Source: Wolfiporia cocos
Taxonomy: Eukaryota; Basidiomycota; Agaricomycetes; Polyporales; Phaeolaceae
Length of the DNA stretch: 64,000 nucleotides
Direction: 5' to 3'
NCBI GenBank assembly: GCA_029448655.1
Contig: JACCLO010000003.1
Span: 2,604,001-2,668,000, forward strand
Position 1 is the first letter of the stretch. Each line of letters opens with the position of its first letter. Positions 24,644 to 38,839 of the stretch are shown here, piece after piece. Position numbers and translations under genes: made by a program. A model generated the notes under the pieces. It was not told the origin of the DNA and did no database searches. It saw only the letters and a program-made list of their open reading frames with translations.

Positions 24644-24884
24644 ACGTCACAGTTCGCAAATTATTTGTAGTGACAAACAGCCGACCAGCATAGTTTACAA
24701 CCTTTAGTAATGCCTGTCATGTATGTAGCTTTCGGACGTTCCAGCAACCTGATTTACGACTGCACGCGGGTAATTAGTAATCATTTCTGGTGAGCTGCCA
24801 AATATGGGAAATGGACTACTGCACCTGGATACCGGGCGCATGGCGCCTGTTTCCAAATCCTTCTTCGCGCCAATCAAATCGGCT

Positions 24885-26231
24885 ATGTCTGCGTTGATCA
24901 ACTCGGATTTACCCACTCTAACGCTTTTGTCTAAGGGCAAGGTCCGCGATGTGTACGCCACATCTTCTCCGGACCACCTTCTCTTCGTCGCCTCGGATCG
25001 CATATCCGCGTACGATGTCATTCTGCGCAATGTTTGTCCATTTTATCCTCCAATCACGCAGCATTTTGAATGACATAGCGACCCCGCTGTGTTTGGTATC
25101 ACTTGCTGAACCTGACTCGCCATCACGAAGGGTGTGCCAGACAAAGGCAAAGTCCTGACCAGGATCTCGCTTTTCTGGTTTGACAAGCTCAAGGGTGTCA
25201 TTCCTACCCATTTCGTCACCGCAAATATAGAGGAAATGCCAGAGGAGGTACGACAGTACAAGGCGCAGCTTGACGGTCGGGCAATGCTCGTAAAGAAAGC
25301 GAAGGTTATCCCTCTTGAAGCCATCGTTCGAGGGTATTTGACAGGTTTGTAGCATGCGAAACGCAATGCAGTAATCCTTACATATCCTGCTCTGTTCATA
25401 GGCTCAGGATGGGCGGAATACAAGAAGTCGGGTACCGTACATGGAATACCCTTGCCAGTTGGACTTGTTGAGTCGCAGAAACTGCCCGAACCGTTGTTCA
25501 CGCCATCAACAAAGGCGGAACAGGGCCAGCATGATGAGAATATCTCACCTGAGCGAGGTAAGTCCGACGTCATATGCATCGGAATCAATGGCCCAGCACG
25601 TTGACTGTAGTCGTGATACTTCATCCCGTTGCGTTAAGCCATACCCCGGGTTTGATTGGGCGCTCAGTGGGGTTGTGCATTGCTATATGCTATTGATCCC
25701 ATCACAACATATATCACATCTTCAACGTTCCCATGTTTTCGTGATTTATTATGAGCCGCGATCTCTAAATGATGATAAATGGACGCTGACCCTATTTTCG
25801 CAGCGACTGAGATCATCGGCCAGAAATTGTACGAGCAGGTCTCAAAAGCGGCAATCCAATTGTACAAGACCGCCGCAGAGTACGCCCTAAGCCGGGGCCT
25901 GATTCTAGCGGACACGAAGTTCGAATTCGGGCTCGTGCCGTCACCGACCGGGGGCGAAGACCAGCTGATCCTCATTGACGAGCTCCTCACCCCCGACTCC
26001 TCCCGATACTGGCCTGCGGCGGACTACAAGGTCGGCGGATCACAGCCGAGCTTCGACAAGCAGTATCTGCGCGACTGGCTGACCGGCACAGGCTTCCGCA
26101 AAGGTCTCGAAAGCGGACCCGAGGGACGCGAAGGCGAGGGCTGGGTAATGGAGGAGAGCGTAGTCGCGGGCACGAGAAAGCGGTATTTGGAAGCGCTTCG
26201 TATGCTCATGGGTGAAGATGCCGAGATCTAG
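24885..26231 (+). CDS. ADE1: SAICAR synthetase (purine biosynthesis)
   Basis: Phosphoribosylaminoimidazole-succinocarboxamide synthase joins CAIR and aspartate using ATP in de novo purine synthesis, in the cytosol. Exons 24885-25031, 25131-25344, 25402-25557 and 25804-26231 give 314 aa (yeast Ade1 is 306). Signature segments: [87 protein letters not shown]. The start is the ATG of [10 protein letters not shown], as is typical for fungal homologues; an in-frame upstream ATG at 24804 would add 27 unlikely residues. The third intron is 246 nt, long for this locus. It lies 241 bp behind the ligase gene on the same strand. Confidence 0.95.
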
Positions 26232-27578
26232 ACAATTGCCTGTTCTTGAGATTTTTGTGTCTAAACCAATAGGTGACGTTTTCGCCTTGCTCTGGTCCAG
26301 TTCTGTCAATTGATACGTTTCGTATAGTCGCATATATGCATTTGCGGTTCAGCTAAGCGAAATTCGCCCGAGTTTGCGCGCTTAAACGATGTTGAGAAGC
26401 TCCTTGAGCTCACTAGTGTCGCTGATAGCCTAGTCCGGTCCCTAGCATCAAACTCAAACTATCTGAAGGGGGGTGAAAACACGACGGGACATCACAAATT
26501 GATCAAGGTGGTGCGGAATGACATGGCGACGTCATCCGGGAATCCGTGATAAACCATGTCGGGCCTGCGTTCGCACTCGCGTTGGGTTCGCTGCGAACTT
26601 GTTGAAATACTGATGCCGCGAGGCCAGTAGCTGTTTGGCAACAAAGTCGCTTCCTTATTATTACTACGCCGGGCCCGACTCGTTGACTCATCTGCTAGGC
26701 CGCGCTTCGGAGTGTGGGCGCTCGCGACCAGCAGCCTGTTCCAGTCCTCATTGCACCGATACCTCGGCGTCCTCGCCGGACCGAAGCAACAGCCTAGATA
26801 ATATGGCGGTGCCGTCAATTTACGGTGAGAAAGGCGTCCCGAATAGGTTACGACCCTGCAGGACCCTTGACGTGAGAATTCACGACTGGCCTTTCAACTC
26901 ACAGCATACACTGAACTCAGCAGGTGTCGTCGACTTGTATCGTTAGTTCTGCTCCATCATGTACATCGCAGATGTGGCGAATCCGACGTGCCGATCCATC
27001 AACGTCGTCAGCTTCTATGTGAGCTAACTTTAATGGGCCTTTTCGCTCGGATATGTCCGGCCAAAGCGCGGACGTAGCTTCTGAAGATCAGACGCTCTCC
27101 GGAGACGCCTTACGTCTTTTGATCAGTCGGCTGAGTCGCTATCGGAAAAATCTACAGTCACCAGGTCCACAACCCCACTGCATACAAGCACCGGATGGCT
27201 GGCGAGCTATATTGGGCGCGAAGCTGCTCCCGGGGATGCGTGAGCTTCTGGAGCTAGCAGGCGTACATTCCTAAGATCGCAATCTGACGTTGTAATAGTT
27301 TGTCAAGCACCATGCTCACTAGCGTCGCTTCGCAGTTCCAGATGAAGAATTGCACGGCGGAGGACGAACGCCCGACTCCGAATTCCCACTCACGAGCGAA
27401 TTACCGGAACGTGCTCTTCCGAATGCAGACTGCTGACTGTGTGTTTACATGACTCCTCAAAGGCGATGGCATAGTATAAAAGCAGGTGGATGGTACGAGC
27501 ATCCCCATCGCATTTAGCAGTGTCCGATACACCCAAGCAAAGCAACTACTATCACTCGCATAGTCAACCATCGATATC
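26232..27578. other. Intergenic region with promoter of the oxygenase gene
   Basis: About 1.35 kb. A 73-codon + frame at 27053-27274 (MSGQSADVASEDQTLSGDAL...) looks mildly protein-like but is unrecognised. A clean TATAAAA at 27475-27481 lies about 100 bp before the oxygenase start. Nothing else was recognised. Confidence 0.4.
27475..27481 (+). promoter_or_regulatory. TATA box of the 2OG-Fe(II) oxygenase gene
   Basis: TATAAAA on the + strand about 100 bp upstream of the ATG at 27579, in otherwise mixed sequence. Confidence 0.5.
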
Positions 27579-28978
27579 ATGCCGGGTCTCACTACTCTAC
27601 CTCCGTTCCCCGACGATGTCCCTACCCACCCCTTGCTCGTCGTAGACTACTCTCTTCTGCTGGCCGGCAACGAGGAAGAAATTGATAAGCTGTGGAAGGC
27701 GGCAACAAGCCTTGGCTTCTGGTAGTAAGTGCCCGCGCAGTTAGTGAACTCAAGAGCATACTTCAACTTACATCGTGATAGCATGAAAAACCATGGGGCT
27801 GATGACGACGTCAACGAGATGTTTGACATGGGCGCGGAGACAATGGCGCTCCCGTTCGAAGAGAAGATGAAATTCGAACAAGGCGATGACGGCATGTCCT
27901 TTGGGTAGGGCATTCAATTTCACGAGTAGGCGGTAATCCTAACCTTATGTCGCGCCAATTTCAGGTACAAAGCGCCTGGTGCCAATGCAACGGACGAGAC
28001 TGGGGCTCGAGACAACGTCGAGTTCATCAACATCGCCCAGGACGACGCTTTAGCATGGCCCAAGTCCGTCCACCGCGCATACCCCTCCACCGTGAACGCT
28101 CGCATGTCGTCCACGATCACCCCTTTTATCCGAAAGTCGGCCGAAGTGAACCGTGTAATCACAGAAATCCTCAACACGAAGCTTGGTTTGCCTGCGGGAA
28201 CCCTTGGTGAAAAGCATCGTCTCGACGAGACAAGCGGCAGTGAAGCGCGGTGCATCAAGAATCCACCGAGACCCGGAGGTATCTCCGAGGAGAAGGCGGC
28301 ACTTGGTGCTCATACCGATTTCGGCTCTGTCGTAAGCTTGCTTCGATAACTTCGGCCCGAGTCCGCGCTCACAATTTGTAGACTTTCCTGCACAACCGCC
28401 TCGGTGGGTTACAAGTCATGGTCCCGGGCACGGACAAATGGCAATACATCAAGGTAAGCGGCGAATTTCGTCATGATTGGATATGAATGTTGACCTTGAA
28501 TACAGCCCATTCCCGGACATGCTGTATGCAACCTGGGTGATGCTATGTACATCTTCAGCGGTGGTATCCTGAAGTCTAACCTTCACCGGGTTGTGTAAGT
28601 TATCTTACGACAACAGCTGCATGCGATTAAATTGACACGATTATTCGATAGACCCCCGCCAGGCGCTCAAGGCTACTTTGCTAGGTGGTCGTTAGCATTC
28701 TTCACAAGACCCGGGGACTCCGTTGTTCTACGCGCCCTGACAGACCAAAGCCCAATTATTGCGGAAGCCGTAGCGAATGCCAGCGACAAGAGCATGTTCG
28801 AGGGGAGCTCCACGTCGAAGGAGTGGTTCGCAAGGAGGATCAAGAACCAGCGGTCCAAGAATCAGAAGGTACGGCACTATAATCTGGTTATCACAGTGAT
28901 GCTGACGCCTGTTTTGTCAAGGGTGCCGAAACATGGCGTGCGAGTCGTGGCACTGAGCATCGCCCTGAGGCCGCTTGA
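27579..28978 (+). CDS. 2-oxoglutarate/Fe(II)-dependent oxygenase (IPNS-like)
   Basis: Non-haem iron dioxygenase of the isopenicillin-N-synthase-like family; substrate unknown. Exons 27579-27724, 27782-27904, 27965-28331, 28382-28453, 28506-28594, 28652-28868 and 28922-28978 give 356 aa. The N-terminal DIOX_N part reads LLVVDYSLLLAGNEEE...SLGFWYMKNHGADDD. The jelly-roll core has the iron ligands H and D in GAHTDFGSVTFL and the distal His in LKSNLHRVVPP. The 2OG-binding Arg is in YFARWSLAFF (RxS). All introns are short GT-AG and join in phase; the last exon has only 19 codons. The conserved triad suggests an active enzyme. Secondary metabolism, hormone or pigment chemistry are all possible and nothing nearby decides. 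Confidence 0.92.
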
Positions 28979-29518
28979 ACCGATTCGGTGTAAACACAGT
29001 GTACTTTACTCCTCAATGCTTCCCGTTTCCGCTTCATTTCTAGAGACAGTTTTACGATTTCGACTTCACCTCTTCTTTGATGCCACGCTGATCTTCAAAC
29101 ACTACATTAGTCGGACGTCATACGTATATAGATTCAAAATTGATTGTCTCTCCTACGAGCAACCCTTGACTGTCCACCTCATTGGGAAGAAGTATTGACG
29201 ATCGAGCCGACCTAATGCCAGCTTCCTTCTGCAGAGCGGAACATGCCTGCGACGTCCCAGGTAGTATCTTACCTAAATGTATCATCATCGGAGGCGTGGA
29301 CAGCGCATGTATTTCGCAGTCTGGCACTCCCAATAGCATTCATGTAACAATGATTAACAACAATGACGTTGACTGCGCAAAGATATAGCTCCTGAATCCA
29401 ACGCCACAGACGACAGGCTTGCCATATATGGACTATTGGTGATTGTGTTGTGTTGTTCTAATGCTTTAGCCTTTCCTGGAAACAACTCCTACGAACGATC
29501 CACGTGCTTCTACAATTG
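28979..29518. other. Intergenic region, nothing recognised
   Basis: A 540-bp spacer between two + strand genes. It should contain the 3' UTR of the oxygenase and the promoter of the WD40 gene. No distinct element was seen. Confidence 0.35.
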
Positions 29519-30972
<1,454 letters not shown>

Positions 30973-31225
30973 GTCCACCAAAACTTCGTTGTATTCTCAC
31001 TTCCTGACATTCCCGGGCCCGATGTACCACTATGTCTCTCGACCGGATCTGTGGAATAGATAGTGTATGTGCATTTGATCCTATGTAATGAGCGCAATGT
31101 GTAATATACAAGCCTGTGCAAACACAACATGCAAAGCAACCCCGCTATCGTCCGTGAAGATAATAAAGTTGTCATCAATGTACAGGCTCGGCGTGCATCA
31201 GGTCTGCGAGGCCACATTGTCAGTG

Positions 31226-34200
31226 TCAATCAGGTGTCGAGGCATACCATCGCGTACCTTTCGCCAGTTCACGCTCAGCTTCTGTCAAGCCTGAATCGTG
31301 CTCCTCCAGGAACGCATCAACCTCATCCATGACGCCGTCGTCCTCAGCAAGGCTCTCATCTTCTGTGTCTTCCTCTTCGTCCTTTGCATCGTCGATGGCG
31401 AATGGCGTCCGTTCCATATATACAGCGGCTTGTGCAGCAGCCTGCAGCATGCTTGGCATGGGCGAGAATTCCGTTGATACTGACGTTGAAGGTGACTCGA
31501 CGCCAACTTGTGATGATGTGGGTGTCGATGCCGTTGGTGTTGAGACGCTTGCTGAGCTCTCAGTTGCTGTGAGACTACTCTTCGACGGGGGCCGGCGCAT
31601 AGTAGGTGTAAGCAAAGACTCGCGTGCCTTTGGCTCCTCCAGCGACGTGTACTTCCCAATGGCGGGGCGGTGGTATACCTGATGAATGTCAACGCCGGAC
31701 CGCACCCATACGAGGTCCTGGTAGAGACATACCTGATGCTTCCCGATAGTTCTGCCAATCTGATCCGTGAAGTTGTTGAAGATCTTGCGATTGTCATCAC
31801 TCGTGATGTTTTGCCAGATCCCGCCCAGCAGGCCGCTGTTGGAGGAGGGAAGCTCTAATGGCACGGGCTCTAGCCTGAACGTGGAGCAGAAGTCGGTTTC
31901 AAAAAATGACTCGAGTATCTCATCTGCCAATACTACCATGCGGAACCTGAAACTGATGTTAGCAGCAGGGAGGAATTGCAGGAGGTGACGCTGACGTTGC
32001 GAGGTTCATATATGGCTGATTTGACTCAATCTGGGGAGGTTCATCATCCTCACTTGCGCCCTCAGGGCGGGGAAGAAGAGCATCGCCATATTCGAATGCA
32101 TTGGACATAAACCGGCTGACAGCACCTAGATATGCATCTCCGAGTTCAAAGCGGAAGATGAACTTTGAACGTGTCAGTCTGAGTCGTGCTTAGAAATACG
32201 CAAATACTGACCAGAAGAGACTCGGACAATGTCAGTACATCGTCTTTGGTGAGGTATCCGTCTTTGTTCTTGTCGTGCAGGTTGAAGAACCATTCAATGT
32301 TCTCCATCAGATCGTTGAACATGACACCATCCAAGCCTGACACTAGATCCTGTAAGATGTCGAATTAGACTTATGCCTGATCCGCCATGGGGATTTACTC
32401 TTGCCTGTAGAGATAGAGCTCCCCGATACGAAGTGTCCCAGAAGGAGAATAGCCGATTAATGAGTTCGTGCTCTGCCACTTCACGATCCACTCGTTGCTA
32501 AAACTCGGTTAGCCTGCATACGCTCAAACAGCCTCATATACAGAACGCACCTGGAAGCCGTTCCTGACGATCTTCTCATCCCTCGCCCACGTACAAATCT
32601 CACTCATGAACACCCTGAATGTCTTGAGCCCAATCCTGGTCTCAGGCCTCTCTTCCTGCACATCCTTTGTCGTAAGCAGCGCAGGTGGGGGAAGAGCAAC
32701 CTGCGGAGGCGGCACAACGCAAATTGCCTTGAAGAGTGCATCGTAGACGAGGCCCGCTTGCTCTTTCGTAAATCTTCCGAGCGTCTTGAGATTCCGGATT
32801 GCGGAGCGCTTTGCGAACGACTCGATGCTAGTCAAGATCTCCGAGCGGTACTTGCGCCGCTCACTCAAAATCGTCTCATCCGTGATTACTGCGAACTCGC
32901 GGAAGGAGACGAGAAGAAGCTCCTGAAAACGCGTGATCGCGCGGGCGCGCGGGTCGCTTGAGTGCGGATGGGCGGAGTCACCGAGCTCGGAGAAGTACTG
33001 TCGCATCAGCCTATCCGAGGAGTCAACGCTAATCTCGTATACGGCGGCACGGGCGCAACTTACTGGATAAACCCACCATCATCCTGCACTTGCAACAGCC
33101 TCTCTCCGTTAATTTTCAAAATCGCTGTAATCCGTATCAATGCCTGTCTATGCGTACTTGAACCGACTGACCGAGTCTGGGCATGTGCGCACCATCAGAA
33201 GCATGAAGGTCATCATCCGCATTCACTCACCCCACTTGGAAGAGAACCTTCGGACCCATGCAGAAGAAGCAGTCGATGATACGGAAAGCGAACACCATCG
33301 GCATGCTGTTGATGAACCTGTTCAAACCAAGGTGAGCGTGGTAGAATGGGCAATAACTTCAATCAATCGCTCACAAGCTGAGGAACCACGGCAACGACGC
33401 GACTGAGAGCTGCACATCAACTTGCTGGAAGTGGTCATGGATGATGGGTAAACATCGATGTACAAGTGACTCAAATACGCGCTGATCAAGCAGCGTGCCA
33501 TGCATCGAGGGGCTGTAATAGCCAGGTAAAAGGCGATCACAAATCACCTCCAGCAACCAGAATGCTTGCTCTTCTGACATATAGCTGTAAAATCATCTCA
33601 TCAACACCCAGTAAGCGGATAAATCAGAACGGTCTGACATCAGAATAGCTGCAGCGAGGATATTCATAGCCTGTGCGCAATTTGATTAACCCCATCATTG
33701 CTTAATAAGCACAGTTGGACCTCCCTGACAATAACCTGTCTCGGGATTCTTGAAGGAGTACGCTTGCAGCACACGCCTTAGGGCCGCGATACCTTCATCA
33801 TTCTGGAAGGCTGAGTATTCGGGCAGACTACGATGCAGATCCTTCTCGATCTCTTCTGTGCTCGTATTTGTCCGGCCCTCATTATCTTTGAGGATCTTCT
33901 CGTAGAATCCGGGATTCTCGAAACGCAGATACATAGAGCCAGAGAGCGTCTCCCACATCTCGCCACGCAGCCGATTAGGAAGACCGACCTGGACAAGTCG
34001 TGTACATTGGCCATAACGCAGGAGAGTCAGGTTTCGGCCGTGCGCTGGGGAACGAGCGGAACAATCAGGTTAGCGTGGAATGTTAGGCGGATGTAAGGCA
34101 TACTTCGCAGGTAGTTGGTCCAGAGTTTGGTTTTGGACGCCTCTCGGAGCCTGCGGTGCGTTTAAGACCCGAAATATAAGGGCTAAGCTACTAGCTTACT

Positions 34201-35008
34201 TCTTGGGATCTCCTGGGAACTTAAATTTCAGCCCCAGCCCTCCGAGATACATAGACTCAGCGGTATGGCTAGCCGACTCGTCTGCCTTGGACGCTCCGCC
34301 GTCTTTCTCGTCATTTTCGGTGGACGCTAGCAAAACCTCGGAGTAGCACGTCTTAACGAATCCCTTCACCGCCTTCATGCGCCCGCGCTGCAAGTCAATC
34401 TTGAGCGAGTCGCGGAGGAGTGCGCAGAACAGGTCCGCGGTCGGACGAAGTGACGTCAATTGAACGATCTATGATACATTTCGTTCGGGCGGCCGGAGAG
34501 CGACTGCATGATCAGCGTCCTGACACGCACGGAAGGGAAGGCCACGCACAATCTTCAGACCATGCCACAGCGACAGGCTGAGCGCGTACACGCCCGCCCG
34601 CGCATTCAGCCGCTCGACGCGCCGGATAGTACTCAGCGGGATTGCAAACCGTGCGGACTTGCGGTCGGCCGCAATGAACGCGAGGTACGGCGGGAGGAGG
34701 TGCAACTTCCCCGGCTATATGCAATCCACATCACAAAATCGTTATTGATGACACGATCAACATCCATTTGACCGACCGCGCGCAAGCACTCAGGCTTACG
34801 GACGGTCTGACTGGCTATGCGTACTCACCCATGACTCTTCGCCCTCAAGGATGAGCGATGCGGAGATCTCCATCTTCTCCGGCTGCTCCTGCGCGCCCTT
34901 CTCGCCCTGCGCATAGATACGCTCGGGCGGGAGCGCGAAGAAGAGCTGCGTGAGCTGCTCCTTCGTTGGCTCCTTGAAGTTGCGCAGGTGAGTTGAGATG
35001 GTCGACAT
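31226..35008 (-). CDS. GRAM-TBC-EF-hand RabGAP (Gyp2/TBC1D9-like)
   Basis: Predicted Rab GTPase-activating protein in vesicle traffic, 992 aa. Fourteen exons from 34829-35008 to 31226-31952, all in phase. A GRAM-like region ([34 protein letters not shown]) lies within residues 60-200. The TBC domain starts [20 protein letters not shown], with the Arg finger in IEKDLHR and the Gln finger in ETGYCQ. An EF-hand loop [12 protein letters not shown] (12th residue D, not E) follows, then a Ser/Thr-rich acidic tail. Two introns are odd. After GYCQ (33671-33724) the exon-phase-correct donor is GG, not GT. The intron at 32350-32404 has a GC donor (GCAAGA). The start is the first ATG before the conserved N-terminal region; an upstream exon was not found. 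Confidence 0.9.
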
Positions 35009-35793
35009 GACGTGAACGTGCCTGTATGCGCAGCCCGGATCTACTTCGCCTTCGCCAGATTGGACTGGTCAAGAGCGGTATAACAGAGATGTGTCAGTAG
35101 CGTGTGGAAACTTGGGGTGCGCTCTGAGGCTCTGCACGCGAGGATCCGGGGCTATGTTCACGAGCGGCGGGCGCGCTTGGCGCGTTGGGAGATGTAAAGC
35201 AGGCGATGTCTATACCACAGAAATGAGTCCCACTGAAAAGCCGACGGCTAAAGCTTTCCAAGCCAGCAAGCCCAAGACCAGCACAAGTACAGCAGCCTAG
35301 AACAGGCTACTAAAGTGTAAGAGTGGCTTATCACGTGGGGCCGAGCACCCTTCACAAGCTGTGGCTCGGGTTTACAGCGCACCTACGCGTGCAATCTTGT
35401 ACACTCTCGTGTAGGTGATAATACAGTATTTACACATGGGCGCGTGCGCCCGTAACAGTCAACTATGTACGTCGAGACATCGACAGCTAAAGTACAACCC
35501 TGCGTCAAAGTAAATATACCACAAGCGAAGAAAGCGGGTGCAGTGCTACATAGATAACCAAGTCACTGTACTATAGCCAGAGGGGATGAGAACGAGGCAG
35601 AAAGCAATACTTATGCGGCCGGAGTCGGATGCGAATGCAGTTTGAGCAGGAAATACAGGTATGTTGCGTGAGCGGCGTGAACGTGGCGACGTCGAGGTCA
35701 TCTAGTCGTATAGAGAGCGAATAACTGAGGTGTGGGTCCACAACCGAGGCCTAGCCCAGTCCGAGAGCATCAGTGCATTAGCAGCCGCTGATA
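35009..35793. other. Intergenic region, nothing recognised
   Basis: 785 bp between two minus-strand genes. It presumably holds the promoter of the TBC gene and the 3' UTR of the TM protein gene. No repeat, RNA or further exon was identified. Confidence 0.35.
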
Positions 35794-37407
35794 CTATCTC
35801 CAGCCGCGCTCGCGCTCGCGCAGCATCCGCTCGCGCGCACGCTGCATCGCCTCACGCATCTCGTCACTTTGCCATGCAGAGACGTCTTCGTGAAAGCTCG
35901 TCCCCACACTGATGCTGGTGTTTGCAAAGGTCTCCGACTCCTCGGACGCCTCACGACGGCGCCGGCGGGGCGGGGGACTGGCATCGAAGCGCGTGCGGCG
36001 CGGGGACACACTATGGGTGCCAATGCTGGAGGAAGAGGCGTGACGGGAGTGGCTGAGCGAGAGCGAGGAGGGACGATGTGGGCGGAGCTGCGAGGTGGAC
36101 GCGGCGGAGGAACCTTGGCCCTGGTCTTGGTCGACCCAGTTCTCCGAGCCGTCGTCAACTTCGTCTTCTTGGCTTTCGCTCATGACGACGACTTCCTTGC
36201 CCAGGGCGCGCTGACCTTCGGCGATGAGCGAAGCGAGCCTGTCGCTCATCCAAGACATCTGATCATCTATGACCATGTCCGCATCGCCATCGCCATCCTC
36301 CTGAGCGGGCGCCGGTGGGGGTACGCCGAAGTTGAACTCCGTAGTAGCAGGTAGGCGGGACACAGACGACGAGCTAACGGAGGGGGCCGCCGCAGCTGCA
36401 AGTGATGACCTTGACATAGACTTGCGATGCCGGCCGTAGCTCCGTCGGCCCGCAACATGACGGGATTTGCGGGTTCGAGGAGTGGGAGGTGTGACGTGCA
36501 TAGTAGGGACAGACACCGGTTCCGAGAGTTCGGCTTCGGGATCAGGCTGCACACTTGTCAGACGCGCATCCATCGACTATATGCGCAGCGAACGGACCTT
36601 TGGAGGTACCCATTCGCCTTGTTCGTACGGAGGCGGCGGCAAGGCTTCCTGCTTGCCCCTGTCTCTCCATCTACCAAGTCTGTCGATCAGATGCTGTCTC
36701 GCACACGGATGAGTGAGAACACACACAAGCGATACACAGTAAGGCCCACAGCAGTTCCGATAAGAGCTGCGCTCAGCGCGGTGGACACAATTGAGCCAGC
36801 AAGCGTGCGGCGACGCTTGGGGGGAGGAAGGTCTATAGAGATATATACGGTAAGTCGGGCAGACATGAAGGACACGACGAGGTACACATGGAGAATATAA
36901 GAGGGCGGTGATTGTGGCACAAGGGATCCGGCCGTGATGCATGCAGGATTCATGCAGGACGGCATGTATGCCACATGTATAGGGTGCTTAGCCATTTTAA
37001 TTGATTCAGCACCCCTGATAGGTGGATGAAAACTGCCTAGAGCTCCGCTTCGTCATAAGATGAATTGAATGCCCACCTGCTGCCATATCCTCGAAATCCT
37101 CCTGACTTGAGGCCGCCATGCTCCCGTCCCTATGCTTCGCGGGCGAATCGAGGTAGCCACTTGTCAACGTACGTATCTCTGCAGGCTGACTAGGTTCGGA
37201 ATCTGATGGTGCCCATCCACGCTTTCGCGACACCGGGGACAAGAGCGAGGGAGAGGGGCTCCTGCGCAAGTTCTTCCTGTCACCGCGCGCGCCTGCTTCA
37301 AGGGGGGCAATCCTGTTCTGCGGCGGTGCTAGAATGGTTTTTCTCCGCAACGTAAATGGATTCGTAAGGCCTGGGACGTTAAAGCTGAAGCTGAATGGAA
37401 AGAACAT
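35794..37407 (-). CDS. Conserved single-TM protein of unknown function
   Basis: I recognise the layout as a basidiomycete hypothetical protein, but no function is known to me. Exons 37077-37407, 36727-36832, 36598-36679 and 35794-36546 give 423 aa. It starts MFFPFSFSFNVPGLTNPF, followed by a Ser/Pro-rich region (SRKRGWAPSDSEPSQPAE). One membrane segment, flanked by basic residues (KRRRTLAGSIVSTALSAALI then GTAVGLTVYRL), precedes WRDRGK and PPPPYEQGEWVPP. The C-terminal half is low-complexity with MSWMSDRLASLIAEGQRALG and an Arg/Glu-rich tail (MREAMQRARERMLRERERG) likely helical. The third intron (36547-36597) is 51 nt, a multiple of three, and carries an in-frame TAG. Its donor GTCCGT, branch-like CTGAC and acceptor GTGCAG support splicing. 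Confidence 0.75.
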
Positions 37408-38839
37408 GGCGGTGATACTCTGTGAGGGACTGAGGCGCAGAGCAGGACGCAAGAAAGCACCGAGATGGTCAGGTCCGCTCTGTGCCAGCCAGACGCTCGC
37501 GTTTGCCGGCAAATTCGAAACGCGCACGTGACGACGATGACAATCGTGCGCGCCTCCGCAAACCTCGCTCAAATTCCGCGCCTTGCTCCATCCCGTCGAG
37601 TTCATCGGACTGGCTTCCAAGCCTGAGACGAAGCTCAATACCGTTTTTCGACACCCTCTAAGCTTGTTCGCGCATTGCGTGGAAAAGGTCTAGGCCGATC
37701 GTCCGCAATTCGCGGCATTGCACTCGGTAGAGAGGTCCGACGGTCACAGTCAGCCCTTGATTTTCCCTCGTACAGACACTACCACGCCGATGGTCCTGCA
37801 ATGAGCCAGGTCATGTTCTGGAAAGCCCGCGACCAGCATACACAGCTTTATACTGGCCTGAGTGGCTTCTGAGCACAATCAACGAGAGCTTTGAGTCGGT
37901 CACAATCGACCGACCAATAGCACCGCATACCCGTTACAGTATTCCGGACCGCGTCGGCAATTTATTTGTACCATTTCATGGCACCGACGAGTCCCGCCCA
38001 ACAACCATGGCCAAGCATGTCTGCGCTCGGTCGCATCTCTTAGTTGCGATTTCGCGTTCGCGGATGCACATCAGGCCGATTGTGGGGCCAAAAGCCTTGC
38101 CCGTGAGATATGTAACGCCAGATGCCACTGCAACCTGCTTCCCTGGCTACCACCCAGCCGGTGCGCCCATTGGCTCGCATCTACGTCCTCATGGCGCTTC
38201 TGCTGCTTATCCAGGACGATCTCGACCAACGCTAGCCCCTTGCAATGTGCTCGGCCGTCGGTGATTCACTACGGTGTCTGTGTTTAGTGCGCGAGGTTTT
38301 TTTCTCCCCTATTTATCTCATCGAATCTCATCGTGGACGTGGCGGCAGTACGTTTTGTCTGTGCTGGAACGTCGTCAAGGCTCCTCCTCAATGTCGAAGG
38401 CTGCTCCTCAATGTCGACGCACGCCAGAACTCACGAATGAGCTTGCGTTACAGTCATCCCTTGAGAAGACTGGAAAGCGATGACAAATACCAACATCGTC
38501 CAGTCATTTTGATCTTCGGAATCGGTCATATCGCGCCGTTCGTCCTTTCATGATGACTATCCGGGGCTTTTGGAGATTCCTATCAGACGCATCCGAGACC
38601 ACCCAACTTATTACGCCAGTGGTGCGGCAACGTGAGGCTCGAATTGGTATTTCAAGGGTCCCGGGCCTAGAAAGGCGCTAACGCTTCAAGATCAGATGCG
38701 CTGCAGGTATACGTTACGCTCGAATTGTAGAACTCTTTCCGTTATTTAGCCGGGTACCGAGATGTCACTTGTCGCAGCCCTTTGGGCCTGTATATATCAA
38801 TGCGGACCTCCGCTGTGCTTCTGACCACACCCTCGAACG
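37408..38839. other. Divergent intergenic region with a short direct repeat
   Basis: 1.4 kb separating the TM protein gene (-) and the FAD monooxygenase (+), holding both promoters. A direct repeat GCTCCTCAATGTCGA occurs twice in tandem around 38383-38415. TATATATC at 38791 lies 49 bp before the monooxygenase ATG. No gene was recognised. Confidence 0.4.
38791..38798 (+). promoter_or_regulatory. TATA-like box of the FAD monooxygenase gene
   Basis: TATATATC lies 49 bp before the start codon at 38840. The spacing is somewhat short for a fungal TATA box but plausible. Confidence 0.35.
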
